From: UBA4416 sp943362175
Lineage (GTDB): Bacteria; Bacteroidota; Bacteroidia; B-17B0; Aurantibacillaceae
Length of the DNA: 64,000 bases
Direction: 5' to 3'
Assembly (NCBI GenBank): GCA_943362175.1
Contig: CALRIU020000008.1
Location: 168,415-232,414, forward strand
Made by a program: the position numbers and the translations under genes. Under the pieces are notes generated by a model. It was not told where the DNA came from and did no database searches. It saw nothing but the letters and a program-made list of their open reading frames with translations. This document shows, piece after piece, positions 34,297 through 43,534 of this stretch. Numbering within the stretch: position 1 is the first letter of the stretch; every line of letters starts with the position of its first letter.

Positions 34297-34318
34297 TTTG
34301 GGCGCCCTCCCGGAGGGA
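34297..34318. repeat. Degenerate copy of the GGGCGCCCAAA repeat end (inverted)
   Basis: TTTGGGCGCCC (34297-34307) is the reverse complement of the end sequence GGGCGCCCAAA of the mosaic elements at 20879-20984 and 48700-48791. It is followed by the small palindrome CTCCCGGAGGGAG. No matching far end is visible. Confidence 0.45.
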
Positions 34319-34393
34319 GCGAATAAACTCTGATATGTGCCATAAAAATAGTAAATTAGCCCCTTTAAACACCTAATTAAAACCGATATTCTT

Positions 34394-35692
34394 TTGACAT
34401 TCAACGATTTTCAGTTTGACTCTTCCTTAATGGATGGGTTAGAGTCGATGGGCTACAAACAGCCTACCCCTATACAGCAACAAGCCATTCCTGTGATCCA
34501 GGCCGGAAAAGACCTCATTGCCTGCGCGCAAACCGGAACAGGAAAAACAGCGGCCTTCGTTTTGCCGGTACTCGATAAAATTATCAGGGCCAAAAAACAC
34601 GGCATCAATACACTCATCATTGCTCCTACACGTGAGCTGGTCCTGCAGATCGATCAACAGATCGAAGGCATGGCCTATTTTTGCGGTGTGAGCTCCATCG
34701 GAATCTACGGTGGTAATGATGGGATTACCTGGGAGCGCCAGGCCAATGCACTTCGAGAAGGTGTGGATATTGTGATCGCAACTCCGGGACGGCTGATCGC
34801 CCTCCTGCAATCGGGCGATGTGAAATTCGACACCATTGAGCACCTGATCCTGGATGAAGCAGACCGCATGCTCGACATGGGTTTTTCCGACGATATTAAA
34901 ACCATTCTGAAATATGTTCCGGAGAAGCGCCAGACGATCATGTTCTCGGCCACGATGGCGCCTAAGATCAGGAAGCTGGCAGCGCAAATGCTGGTAGAGC
35001 CCTTTGAGTCGATCAACATTGCTATCTCCAAGCCGGCAGCGGGCATTGTGCAGCAGGCTTACGTGGTATACGACAACCAGAAAAACAATTTGCTGAAAGA
35101 GATCCTGAAAAACGAAGAATACTCTTCGGTGATCATCTTCTCTTCTACCAAAGAAAAAGTAAAAGAGCTGTACCAGACCTTCAGCGGGCTGAACTATTCG
35201 GTGAAAGGATTTTCCTCAGACCTGGAGCAGGCCGAGCGTGAGGAGATCATGCGCAACTTCAAAGCAAAAAACCTGCGTATCCTCATCGGTACCGATATCT
35301 TATCCCGTGGAATCGATGTGGTGGGTATTTCGCTGGTGGTGAATTACGATGCGCCACCGGATCCCGAAGATTACATCCACCGCATCGGCCGTACAGCAAG
35401 AGCCGAGAGGGCAGGTGTCGCGATTACCTTTATCAATGAAAAAGACCAGCAGCGGTTTTCACAGATCGAAGCCCTGATGGGCATGGATGTGGACAAGCTG
35501 CCGATTCCGGAGCAATTCGGAAAAGGACCCGCTTACGATCCGGAAGCCAATAAGAAAAAGTTCGATAAGCCACGCGGCTTCGGGGGCAAACCCGGCGGAA
35601 ACGGAAAACCGGGCGGACAGGGAAAAGGCGGCGGCGGAAAGCGCCCCGGAGGAAACAACAGGCGTTTTAATAAGCCGAAAAAAGCAGAGTAA
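34394..35692 (+). CDS. DEAD-box RNA helicase (RhlE-like)
   Basis: 432-residue ATP-dependent RNA helicase with ordered motifs: Q motif (GYKQPTPIQ), Walker A AQTGTGKT (45-52), PTREL, TPGRL, DEAD near 154, SAT, then the second RecA domain with FSSTKEK, GTDILSRGIDV and HRIGRTARA. The C-terminus is a Gly/Lys-rich basic tail (GGKPGGNGKPGGQGKGGGG), as in RhlE-type helicases active in ribosome assembly or RNA decay. The start is TTG at 34394 (MTFNDF), the normal beginning for this family; no nearby ATG fits. Confidence 0.93.
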   Translation: MTFNDFQFDSSLMDGLESMGYKQPTPIQQQAIPVIQAGKDLIACAQTGTGKTAAFVLPVLDKIIRAKKHGINTLIIAPTRELVLQIDQQIEGMAYFCGVSSIGIYGGNDGITWERQANALREGVDIVIATPGRLIALLQSGDVKFDTIEHLILDEADRMLDMGFSDDIKTILKYVPEKRQTIMFSATMAPKIRKLAAQMLVEPFESINIAISKPAAGIVQQAYVVYDNQKNNLLKEILKNEEYSSVIIFSSTKEKVKELYQTFSGLNYSVKGFSSDLEQAEREEIMRNFKAKNLRILIGTDILSRGIDVVGISLVVNYDAPPDPEDYIHRIGRTARAERAGVAITFINEKDQQRFSQIEALMGMDVDKLPIPEQFGKGPAYDPEANKKKFDKPRGFGGKPGGNGKPGGQGKGGGGKRPGGNNRRFNKPKKAE

Positions 35693-35762
35693 TTTATCAA
35701 AATTGTATATTTAGAACGGGGCGGATCGTTTACAAATAATGCCGTCTGATTAAACATAAGCT

Positions 35763-37307
35763 ATGAATTCAAAATTATCCTTACTTGAGAAAAAGCAGGC
35801 TGAAGCATTGTTAGGCGGAGGCCAGAAACGGATTGATGCCCAACATAAAAAAGGAAAGTTAACCGCTCGTGAGCGACTGCATTTTTTGCTGGATGAAGGT
35901 AGCTTTGAGGAGATCGGGATGATGGTGACCCACCGGAGCAAAGACTTTGGACTGGAAAAAGAACAATACCTGGGTGATGGTGTGGTAACGGGTTACGGTA
36001 CGGTGAACGGAAGACTGGTGTATGTCTTCTCCCAGGATTTTACGGTATTTGGCGGTTCCTTATCCGAAACCCATGCCGAAAAAATTTGTAAGGTGATGGA
36101 CCTCGCCATGAAAAATGGCGCGCCTTTCATCGGCCTCAACGATAGCGGTGGCGCCAGGATCCAGGAAGGGGTTGTTTCCCTGGGCGGTTATGCCGATATT
36201 TTTTACCGTAACGTGCGCGCCAGCGGCGTGATCCCACAGTTATCGGGCATCATGGGGCCATGCGCCGGAGGTGCGGTGTACAGCCCTGCCATGACGGATT
36301 TTATCCTGATGGTAGAGAATACAAGCTATATGTTTGTGACCGGCCCTAACGTTGTGAAAACAGTGACCCACGAAGAGGTAACCTCCGAAGAGCTGGGTGG
36401 TGCGATGACGCATGCGAGCAAAAGCGGTGTGACGCATTTTGCCTGTGCCAACGAAATTGAAGCCATCACTAACATCAAACAAATTCTGAGCTATGTTCCT
36501 CAGAACTGTGAGGAGGATGCGCCCTCCCTGCCTTACGAGTCCACCGGATCGGAGTCGAGGCCGGAGCTGAACAACATCATTCCTGAAAATGCCAATCAGC
36601 CTTACGACATCCGCGAGGTGATCGAAAAAACGATTGATGAAAATAGCTTTTTAGAAATTCATAAACATTTCGCGGAGAATATTGTGGTGGGATTCGCACG
36701 CCTTGCGGGCCGTTCCATCGGCATCGTCGCCAATCAGCCTGCGGTACTGGCCGGTGTCCTCGACATCCATTCTTCTACTAAAGCGGCGCGCTTTGTGCGT
36801 TTCTGCGATTGCTTCAATATTCCCTTGCTGGTGTTTGAAGATGTACCGGGCTTTTTACCGGGCACCGACCAGGAGTGGAATGCGATTATCACCAACGGTG
36901 CTAAATTGTTATATGCATTCAGCGAAGCTACGGTGCCGCGCATTACCGTGATCACGCGTAAAGCTTATGGTGGCGCTTATGATGTGATGAACAGTAAGCA
37001 CATCGGTGCGGATATGAACTATGCCTGGCCGAGTGCTGAAATTGCCGTGATGGGAGCGAAAGGCGCTGCGGAGATCATTTTCAAAAATGAGATTTCGGCA
37101 GCTGAAAATAAAGAAGAGAAGTGGAAAGAAAAAGAAGCGGAGTACCAGACGATGTTTGCGAATCCTTACCGTGCCGCAGAAAGAGGCTTTATCGACGAGG
37201 TGATCAGGCCCGATCAAACCAGGGAAAAGCTGATCCGCGCCTTTAAAATGCTGGAAAATAAAGCAGATAAATTACCGAAAAAGAAACACGGAAACATTCC
37301 ATTGTAA
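35763..37307 (+). CDS. Acyl-CoA carboxylase beta (carboxyltransferase) subunit
   Basis: 514 residues, the size of propionyl-/methylmalonyl-type carboxyltransferase subunits. It moves a carboxyl group from biotin to an acyl-CoA. Visible blocks: KKGKLTARERLHFLLDEGSF, YVFSQDFTVFGGSLSETHAEK, the oxyanion-hole DSGGARIQEGV, MGPCAGGAVYSPAMTDF in the first crotonase fold, and EDVPGFLPGTDQEW, RKAYGGAYDVMNSKHIGAD and AVMGAKGAAEI in the second. The likely substrate is propionyl-CoA. The alpha (biotin carboxylase) subunit is not encoded here. A membrane protein gene begins 1 bp after its stop. Confidence 0.92.
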   Translation: MNSKLSLLEKKQAEALLGGGQKRIDAQHKKGKLTARERLHFLLDEGSFEEIGMMVTHRSKDFGLEKEQYLGDGVVTGYGTVNGRLVYVFSQDFTVFGGSLSETHAEKICKVMDLAMKNGAPFIGLNDSGGARIQEGVVSLGGYADIFYRNVRASGVIPQLSGIMGPCAGGAVYSPAMTDFILMVENTSYMFVTGPNVVKTVTHEEVTSEELGGAMTHASKSGVTHFACANEIEAITNIKQILSYVPQNCEEDAPSLPYESTGSESRPELNNIIPENANQPYDIREVIEKTIDENSFLEIHKHFAENIVVGFARLAGRSIGIVANQPAVLAGVLDIHSSTKAARFVRFCDCFNIPLLVFEDVPGFLPGTDQEWNAIITNGAKLLYAFSEATVPRITVITRKAYGGAYDVMNSKHIGADMNYAWPSAEIAVMGAKGAAEIIFKNEISAAENKEEKWKEKEAEYQTMFANPYRAAERGFIDEVIRPDQTREKLIRAFKMLENKADKLPKKKHGNIPL

Positions 37308-37308
37308 C

Positions 37309-38079
37309 ATGTTCTTAAATGCAGCCTTGCTCATCGTTCTCGGCATCCTTTGCCTGTTAGGCACTATCGTATGCGTGATTTTTGCTATCCTGGGCTTTGC
37401 CAATAACCGCTCCGGGAAATTTGCCTGGCTCACCGGCTTCCTGGTGTGCATCATCGGTATGGCGCTTTGCATTTACCTGGTTATAAGCAAAGCCGTGAAT
37501 AAGGTAAAGCACTTCACCGAAAACCTGAATGAGCACATGACGGAATCCTGGCAGAATTATTCGGATTCCCTGTCAAACTCCAACCAGTTATTAATGCAAT
37601 CCAATGAGCACATTCAGTTATTGAAGAGCTATTATCCAGATAGCGCCGCTGTTCCGGATCAATTCTATTATTACATGGGCTTCGAATCCTATTACCGCTT
37701 TCCACTCAGGTATCCTTATTCCATTCATTGCAGCCTGTTCAAAGAGAACGGGGATTTGTACGACGAATCGAAGGTGGCACGCTTTGATGAGAACGATAAC
37801 GGCGAAATCAAAACGTCCATCGATCAGATCGACCGCATTGCCCTGGATAAGAATTTCCTGCTCATCGATCGCAAAGTAAGCTCTACGCGCTCCGCAGACC
37901 CTATCCATCATTATGTGCTCTTTCATTTTGACAATGGGCAGAGCGAGGAAGCCGCCTCTGAAAAAGAGCTGATCAGGATGGCAAAGCAGAAAGGCTACAA
38001 GGGCGCTGAAAAACTCATGACAATTAATGAGTATAATGATCTGTTCTACACCCAGCTACCTCAAAACGGCAGCGAATAG
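37309..38079 (+). CDS. Hypothetical membrane protein
   Basis: 256 residues with two N-terminal membrane helices (about 5-28 and 36-58) followed by a charged soluble region with no recognised domain (LFKENGDLYDESKVARFDEN, LDKNFLLIDRKVS). A Ser/Asn-rich linker lies near residues 80-105. It begins 1 bp after the carboxylase stop, implying one transcript, but nothing in the sequence ties it to the enzyme. I do not recognise a family. Confidence 0.65.
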   Translation: MFLNAALLIVLGILCLLGTIVCVIFAILGFANNRSGKFAWLTGFLVCIIGMALCIYLVISKAVNKVKHFTENLNEHMTESWQNYSDSLSNSNQLLMQSNEHIQLLKSYYPDSAAVPDQFYYYMGFESYYRFPLRYPYSIHCSLFKENGDLYDESKVARFDENDNGEIKTSIDQIDRIALDKNFLLIDRKVSSTRSADPIHHYVLFHFDNGQSEEAASEKELIRMAKQKGYKGAEKLMTINEYNDLFYTQLPQNGSE

Positions 38080-38112
38080 TTTGATCTCTTTTCAATTTCA
38101 CTTTTTTAGTCC

Positions 38113-39102
38113 ATGAAACTTTTTGTTGTTTTTGTCTGTGTATGCCTGCCGGTGTTTTCTCTTTACTCTCAGGACACACTGGTGAAAACGGATCACAGCA
38201 AATTAGCGGTTAAGGTCATCGCGATAAATCCTGAAACCATCACATACAAGCGCTTTGATTATCCGGATGGGCCTTTGATCGTCCTTGAGAGAAAAGATGT
38301 GTCGGCGATCGTCTATCAGAATGGGCTGAGAGAATCATTTGAACCAATAAAGGCTATGCCGCTACTTCCACCGGCACAGGATACGCTCATCATAAGCCCT
38401 TTGTATGCTTTGCGTGAGCAGCAGGCGAGCCCGAACCATCGGATCAGCTTCCAGGCAGGACTTGTTGTTAACGGTTCATACAGCAACAAGCCTTACAGGG
38501 ATAGTCCCGAAGCCGGAGGACATGCCTCTACTTCAAAAGCTTACTCATCTCCCGGAAAGGAGTATTACTGTACGGGCCTCAGTATGGGCGTTACACTTTT
38601 ATCGGGAAGAAGCGAGTATTTTAAACGGTTGATTGGAATTCAATATGTGCAATCTCGTGCAGACTTCAATTATAACACCTCATACATCGACCGTGATAAA
38701 AGCAATATGTATGTGACTTACAGCGGGAAAACGGAGCTTAATTATAAAAACACCAGCCACTTTATGAACTTAGTAGCGGGTATCCGGTTTAAAATTTTTA
38801 AAGGGCTTAGCATGGAGCCCTGCCTGAGCCTTAATGTGAATGTCTATTCAAGGAGCAAGGTCAACGGATTGATCACCACGAAAAACGGTACTGATCCTAC
38901 GACTTATCAGGTGGTGAAAGATTCCACTTCCGGCTTTACGGATGCTCATGTTACCGCGTCGTTTATTCCGAGGCTCGTATATGAATTTAAAATCAAAGAA
39001 CAAACGCTTGGTGTGTATGCGTCGTATAACATGGCCTTGAGATACCGCCTCCCCTGGTGGATGTTCGGCCTAAGCTGGTATCCCTTCAAAAAATTACAGT
39101 AA
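38113..39102 (+). CDS. Exported protein, probable outer-membrane beta-barrel
   Basis: 329 residues with a signal peptide (FVVFVCVCLPVFSLYSQ). An N-terminal region of about 90 residues has KVIAINPETITYKRFDYPDGP, a motif of Bacteroidota proteins that respond to or assemble at the surface. A C-terminal part of alternating beta strands with aromatic ends follows (ISFQAGLVVNGSYSN, GVYASYNMALRYRLPWWMFGLSWYPF), as in small outer-membrane porin-like barrels. The role is unknown. It is convergent with the M28 gene; the stop codons abut. Confidence 0.65.
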   Translation: MKLFVVFVCVCLPVFSLYSQDTLVKTDHSKLAVKVIAINPETITYKRFDYPDGPLIVLERKDVSAIVYQNGLRESFEPIKAMPLLPPAQDTLIISPLYALREQQASPNHRISFQAGLVVNGSYSNKPYRDSPEAGGHASTSKAYSSPGKEYYCTGLSMGVTLLSGRSEYFKRLIGIQYVQSRADFNYNTSYIDRDKSNMYVTYSGKTELNYKNTSHFMNLVAGIRFKIFKGLSMEPCLSLNVNVYSRSKVNGLITTKNGTDPTTYQVVKDSTSGFTDAHVTASFIPRLVYEFKIKEQTLGVYASYNMALRYRLPWWMFGLSWYPFKKLQ

Positions 39103-40251
39103 TCAAAGGCTTGCATTGAAAGCAATCAACAGCTCACACACCTCCAGGTATTTCGTGAGAGGCAGTGTTTTTGCCACATCATAAATGTCGTGGTAAGCCT
39201 GGATGCCGCCCATGGTATAGATAAAAAAGCAGGGAACACCTTTCTCTGTGAACCAGTAATGATCGCTGTTGGCAGCCTTGCCACGCTGTTTGATCTGCTT
39301 CAGGTAATGTTTTTCCGTGTTGATGCTGTTGAGCTTTTCAAAAGCGGATTTGAATACCGTGGCATTCACCACCATGATGCCATCGTCGCCGGTGCCCAGC
39401 AGATCAAGGTTCGTGAGGAATTTGATCCCGGATAAAGGAAACAGCGGGTGCATGGAATAATAACGCGAGCCGAGCAAGCCGGCTTCTTCGCCGCTGAAAA
39501 AAATAAAGGCTACAGAATACTTCGGCGGATGCGCCGCATAATACTTTGCCAGGTTCAGGAGCACGCTCACGCCGCTGGCATTATCGTTGGCACCCGGAAA
39601 CCAGGCCTCTTTACCCATCGCACCGAGGTGATCGTAATGCGCGGTGAATACCAGGAAGCTGTCCGGCTGTTCTGTGCCTTTGATATAGCCTGCCAGGTTT
39701 TTGCAGGTAAACTCCGGGATAAATTTCGCCTCAAAATTCACATGGATCGTTTTCGGATCTCCCGGGAAAGAGTCGGCGAGGAGCTCAATGAGCGTTTCAT
39801 CCGACACCTCCGTGGAAACGGTGTAGGTCAGCTTCTTTTTCTTTTTAACGGTCAGGAAAGGTTTTTTGCCGGTGCCGGGGGCATTTGTCCAGGTAATACT
39901 GTCGCGCTTCACAAGCGGATAAGTCCCTTTGAGGGAACGGGCCGAAGGTTCCACCAGGTAATGCTTTCCGGGCCTCAGCAGGCGGTCGTTGATGGTCACT
40001 GTCATTTTACCCGGGTAGGTGTTCACCGGAAAGGAATAGAGCTGCTCGTAGGAATGGCCGAAGGGTTGCAGGCCAATGGTTTTTAATTCTCCTGCAATAT
40101 AGCCGGCTGCTTTATTGACACCATTTTTGACATAACCTCTGCCCAGGAATTCTTTGGAGCATAGTTTTTGAATGACCTGCCGCGCATAAGCCGTATCCTG
40201 GCTATAAACCAGGACGGGTAATAAAGAGAGTAGGAACAGGATTTTTTTCAT
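39103..40251 (-). CDS. M28 family zinc aminopeptidase, exported
   Basis: 382 residues. A short signal peptide (FLLSLLPVLVYSQ) precedes an M28 metallopeptidase. Metal ligands are visible in order: TAHYDHLG (His, with Asp), GANDNASGVSV (bridging Asp), SGEEAGLLGS (catalytic Glu pair) and LDLLG. The last His lies in the YHDIYD segment near the C-terminus. M28 enzymes remove N-terminal residues or cleave glutamate-containing peptides in the periplasm or outside. The protein has no PA insert or T9SS tail. Confidence 0.88.
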   Translation of the reverse strand: MKKILFLLSLLPVLVYSQDTAYARQVIQKLCSKEFLGRGYVKNGVNKAAGYIAGELKTIGLQPFGHSYEQLYSFPVNTYPGKMTVTINDRLLRPGKHYLVEPSARSLKGTYPLVKRDSITWTNAPGTGKKPFLTVKKKKKLTYTVSTEVSDETLIELLADSFPGDPKTIHVNFEAKFIPEFTCKNLAGYIKGTEQPDSFLVFTAHYDHLGAMGKEAWFPGANDNASGVSVLLNLAKYYAAHPPKYSVAFIFFSGEEAGLLGSRYYSMHPLFPLSGIKFLTNLDLLGTGDDGIMVVNATVFKSAFEKLNSINTEKHYLKQIKQRGKAANSDHYWFTEKGVPCFFIYTMGGIQAYHDIYDVAKTLPLTKYLEVCELLIAFNASL

Positions 40252-40270
40252 GGAAGATATATGGTCCGTA

Positions 40271-40290
40271 CCCTGAGCGCAGTCGAAGGG
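40271..40290. repeat. Inverted copy of CCCTTCGACTACGCTCAGGG repeat
   Basis: CCCTGAGCGCAGTCGAAGGG is the reverse complement of CCCTTCGACTGCGCTCAGGG, one mismatch from the copy at 19148-19167. It lies in the 56-bp gap upstream of the M28 gene. Confidence 0.7.
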
Positions 40291-40307
40291 TAATGAAAGT
40301 GTTTATT

Positions 40308-40997
40308 TTAAGAAAAACGTTTTTGATTCATGGCCGCCAGGCGCTTCACCATTTCATTTTCTTCATCCCAGTGATAAATGCTTTTCAGGCCCTTCAGGTA
40401 GGTATCGGCCTCCTCTTTGGAGCCCACGTTGTTGAGCTGTTCGATGGCAATGTTGTATTCATTGGCATTAGACGCAAAGAGCTCATTGATGAGCCTGAAC
40501 TTATCATTGATGCTGACGGTGAGTTTTGGAATGTCTTTATGCGCAGCAGGAGTGCTTACCGGCGGCGTAACGTTGCGTATGGGCTCCGGTACTTTTTCTG
40601 TTTCAGGAGTTACGGGTGGTTCAGGCACAATCTGTTTTTTCTCTTCCACCACAGGTAGCACTTCTGGTTTTACTTCGGGCTTTGCCTCTTCACGGATGGG
40701 CTCCTCTGTTTTGACTTCAGGCTTCTTTTCCGGGACAGGCTCAGGCTTCTTCTCAACAAGAGGCTCAGGCTTGGGAGCCTCTACCGACATCAGCTTTAAA
40801 TGCAGGTCGAGCTCCGGAGAAACCTCCTTTTGTTCTTTCAGTACCGTATACGCCGCCACCAGTTTATTCGACTGGTTAAGGCAGTGATGAAGCTGTTCGG
40901 CATACTGCGTGTTCGGGTATTTCTCAAATTTATCCATAGCGGTTCTAAGGTCTGCCAACGCCGCTGTTACCTGCTTTAATAAGATGTCTGTCTGCAT
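40308..40997 (-). CDS. Hypothetical protein with Pro/Glu-rich linker
   Basis: 229 residues in three parts: an N-terminal helical region (about 1-75), a long Pro/Glu/Lys/Val linker (about 76-150; EPVPEKKPEVKTEEP, PEVKPEVLPVVEE) and a C-terminal helical domain (LTVSINDKFRLINELFASNAN, YLKGLKSIYHWDEENEMVKR). The tail resembles conserved Bacteroidota proteins with a C-terminal 'NELFASN' helix; the function is unknown. It is probably cytoplasmic. It is divergent from thymidine kinase, sharing an AT-rich 85-bp gap. Confidence 0.7.
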   Translation of the reverse strand: MQTDILLKQVTAALADLRTAMDKFEKYPNTQYAEQLHHCLNQSNKLVAAYTVLKEQKEVSPELDLHLKLMSVEAPKPEPLVEKKPEPVPEKKPEVKTEEPIREEAKPEVKPEVLPVVEEKKQIVPEPPVTPETEKVPEPIRNVTPPVSTPAAHKDIPKLTVSINDKFRLINELFASNANEYNIAIEQLNNVGSKEEADTYLKGLKSIYHWDEENEMVKRLAAMNQKRFS

Positions 40998-41082
40998 AAT
41001 TGTGGATAATTATGAATTAAAAATACTGCATTTTATGGATACTTGCTTTATTTTTAAGCTTTGTTATGAGGAATTAATAAAC

Positions 41083-41664
41083 ATGTTTTTAGAGAACGTT
41101 AAACATAGTACAGGGCGGAAAGGCTGGATAGAAGTGGTTTGTGGCTCTATGTTCTCCGGTAAAACAGAAGAGCTGATCCGTCGTCTCAAGCGCGCGCAGC
41201 TCGCCCGCCAGAAAGTGGAGATCTTCAAGCCCCAGGTTGATACCCGCTACCACGAAGAAAAAGTCGTGTCGCACCAGGGCAACGAGATCATGAGCACGCC
41301 TGTTCCGGCAAGCTCCAACATTCTACTTATGGCCAACGATGTGGATGTGGTTGGCATTGACGAGGCGCAGTTCTTCGATATGGAATTGGTGAACGTTTGC
41401 AGGCAGCTTGCCGACAGCGGTGTACGTGTGATTGTGGCGGGCCTCGATATGGATTTCCAGGGTAAGCCTTTTGGTCCCATGCCCGATCTGCTGGCCACTG
41501 CCGAATACGTCACAAAAGTACACGCCATCTGTATGAACTGTGGAAGCCTGGCGCACATCTCGCACCGTAAAACCAATGAAACAAGTCTGGTGCTACTGGG
41601 AGAAACCGAAAGCTATGAGCCTCTGTGCCGCGATTGCTATAACGAAGTGAACACCGGTAAATAA
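41083..41664 (+). CDS. tdk: Thymidine kinase
   Basis: 193-residue type II thymidine kinase that phosphorylates thymidine in the salvage pathway. P-loop GSMFSGKT at 21-28; GIDEAQFFD (catalytic Glu-containing strand); LDMDFQGKPFGPMPDLL; lasso and zinc site CMNCG and CRDC near the C-terminus. It has the usual length for the family. I chose the ATG at 41083 because it yields the standard N-terminus; the open frame extends upstream without homology. The following GNAT gene is convergent. Confidence 0.95.
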   Translation: MFLENVKHSTGRKGWIEVVCGSMFSGKTEELIRRLKRAQLARQKVEIFKPQVDTRYHEEKVVSHQGNEIMSTPVPASSNILLMANDVDVVGIDEAQFFDMELVNVCRQLADSGVRVIVAGLDMDFQGKPFGPMPDLLATAEYVTKVHAICMNCGSLAHISHRKTNETSLVLLGETESYEPLCRDCYNEVNTGK

Positions 41665-41669
41665 GCTCC

Positions 41670-42203
41670 TTACATTTTCCAATCCGCTTTCCTGATCTCG
41701 TACACGAAATTCAGTTTGTTAGGCTCTCCGTAATATTCCATTTCCAGTTCGCCCATCTTTTTTCCTCCGATCTTTTCCATCGCTTTTTGCGAGCGGATGT
41801 TCTGGGCGCCAATGTGAAAGATCACGGCATCGAAATGCTGAAACGCATGCTCCATCATCAGGCTTTTTAAAGCCGGGTTATAAGTTCCGCCCCAATGATC
41901 GCGGGCAATAAAGGTATAACCGATGGCAATCGTTTTCTTTTCCTCATCGGCTTCATAATAGCGGGAGCTGCCGATTGGTTTGCCCGTTTGCTTATCGGAC
42001 ACCAGGAAAGCGCCTTTCGACTCCATCGCACCTTTAAAAAAGGTTTCGAAGACTTCGCGCTTGTAACGGTCTTTGTTGGGATGCTGTTCCCAGATCAGAG
42101 GATCGGAAGCGATGGCATAAAGCCTTTCAAAATCCTCTGCTTTCAAAGGAACAATCCGGATGAATTCGTTTTCGAGCGTTGGTTGCAGGTTGAGGGATGA
42201 CAT
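41670..42203 (-). CDS. GNAT family N-acetyltransferase (RimJ/RimL-like)
   Basis: 177 residues with the GNAT layout of the RimJ/RimL-like branch: LENEFIRIVPLKAEDFERLY at the start, LIWEQHPN, GSSRYYEADEEKKTIAIGYTF, the acetyl-CoA segment ARDHWGGTYNPALKSLMMEHAF and SQKAMEKIGGKK near the end. The acceptor is unknown. Convergent to tdk, 5 bp between stop codons. Confidence 0.88.
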   Translation of the reverse strand: MSSLNLQPTLENEFIRIVPLKAEDFERLYAIASDPLIWEQHPNKDRYKREVFETFFKGAMESKGAFLVSDKQTGKPIGSSRYYEADEEKKTIAIGYTFIARDHWGGTYNPALKSLMMEHAFQHFDAVIFHIGAQNIRSQKAMEKIGGKKMGELEMEYYGEPNKLNFVYEIRKADWKM

Positions 42204-42215
42204 ATAGCAAGAGGT

Positions 42216-43061
42216 TTAATGTTCGGCTTTGGTAGCGTCGGTTGATTTTATCCAGATCATCAACGGATAATCGGGAGCTTTATTGTTTTTTAAGGCAATA
42301 GCGTCTTTCGGTATGTCGCAGTAGAGCCACTGCATCCCTTGTTGATCCGTTGAGGAAGCATAAGCTGTCACACGTGATTCAACAGTTATTGTTCCGGCGA
42401 CCCCCTCTTTGATAAAGACCGGTTGCTCCAGGCTGTCTTTCGGTACATAGTACATGCTGCTGCCTGCTTTCACCACATAGTGGTTTTGTGCTTTTATTTT
42501 TTTCGGCACGATGAGGTTATAATCTTTACTGAGAGCTTTGAGGATCGGCGAAAAGAAAAAAGTTACACCCGAAGATTCTACCAGTGAATCGGGTTTAATA
42601 GAGTAGCGGATGAGGGTGTTGTCGATCATCGCACAGCAGGGATACTTATAAAGCGTAAGCTCAGCACCGGCATGCAGTTCTGCCACCCTGCCGGAAGCAT
42701 ACACTGCTTTTTCATAACGGTTCTGTTTATTCAGGTAGATGATGACCGTTTTGGTAGAGAGGCCCGCACATTCAAAGCCTTCAAAAATGAGGTCCAGGTC
42801 TTTATCACCGTCGAGGTCCAGCAGATGGAAGTCTTCCAGGTAATCCCCGTCGATGCGGAAGTCGAGGCAAAAGGCAGTGGATGAATCTTTGGTCAGCTGC
42901 CCGATCGTGTTCTTCTCTGCTGCTGTGAAATCGTTTCTGGAGACCCGGTTCCAGGATACCGTTTGGCCGATCAGCGTATTGAGATGTTCTATCAGGTAAT
43001 TTTCGGATGTTTGTGCAACACCGGTAAATACCAATAATAGAAACAGGATCAGAAATCTCAT
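42216..43061 (-). CDS. Exported protein with FG-GAP/VCBS-like Asp motif
   Basis: 281 residues with an N-terminal signal peptide (FLILFLLLVFTGVAQ). A segment DLDGDKDLDLIFEGFEC resembles the calcium-binding DxDxDxD loop of VCBS/FG-GAP repeats, but only one copy is visible. The rest is predicted beta/alpha without recognised domains. An exported, possibly calcium-binding protein of unknown role. It lies 12 bp upstream of the GNAT gene start and could share its transcript. Confidence 0.68.
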   Translation of the reverse strand: MRFLILFLLLVFTGVAQTSENYLIEHLNTLIGQTVSWNRVSRNDFTAAEKNTIGQLTKDSSTAFCLDFRIDGDYLEDFHLLDLDGDKDLDLIFEGFECAGLSTKTVIIYLNKQNRYEKAVYASGRVAELHAGAELTLYKYPCCAMIDNTLIRYSIKPDSLVESSGVTFFFSPILKALSKDYNLIVPKKIKAQNHYVVKAGSSMYYVPKDSLEQPVFIKEGVAGTITVESRVTAYASSTDQQGMQWLYCDIPKDAIALKNNKAPDYPLMIWIKSTDATKAEH

Positions 43062-43179
43062 AGCGCTTGCACTAAATTACATCGAATGCAGGCGAAATCA
43101 AAATGGAGATGTGAGGAGGAATCATGTTAGCGACACTAAAAGACCATGTCGTGCGAAGAATTAGAAAGATCTTTTGTTT

Positions 43180-43512
43180 GGCTCCTACGGAGCCATTGCA
43201 CCTTTTTGTATTGTTTCGTTAATAAGGTTTGGCTCCTACGGAGCCAGGAAGACCAATTTTCACCTTCATGCTTTGTCGATAAGCTATAAATGCGATAGAT
43301 AAACTTCCTGGGGGATGCATCTAACATAGTACAAATGCTCCGTAGGAGCATAACGTGGTTAAGGCCAATTTTTCACCTTCATGCTTTATCTATAAGCTAT
43401 AAATGCGATAGATATACTTCCTGGGGATGTATCTAACATAGTACAAATGCTCCGTAGGAGCATAACATGATTAAAACCAATCTCTCAGTGGTTCTCTGGC
43501 TCCGTAGGAGCC
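43180..43512. repeat. Cluster of GGCTCC-TAC-GGAGCC palindromes with 112-bp tandem units
   Basis: Five copies of a 15-bp palindrome lie at 43180-43194, 43231-43245, 43336-43350, 43448-43462 and 43498-43512. The first two read GGCTCCTACGGAGCC; copies 3 and 4 read TGCTCCGTAGGAGCA and copy 5 GGCTCCGTAGGAGCC, in opposite orientation. Copies 3 and 4 belong to two direct 112-bp units (43253-43364, 43365-43476) that differ at only a few bases and share TATAAATGCGATAGATA and ATCTAACATAGTACAAATG. This fills most of the 473-bp gap before adenine deaminase. No gene is present; it is a REP-like element cluster. Confidence 0.92.
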
Positions 43513-43534
43513 AAACATTAAACCTTGCTTACCT

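Noticed and set aside
43180..43512. CRISPR array
   Set aside because: The repeats are short palindromes in both orientations with unequal spacing and two near-identical 112-bp units; no cas genes are nearby. This is a REP-like cluster.
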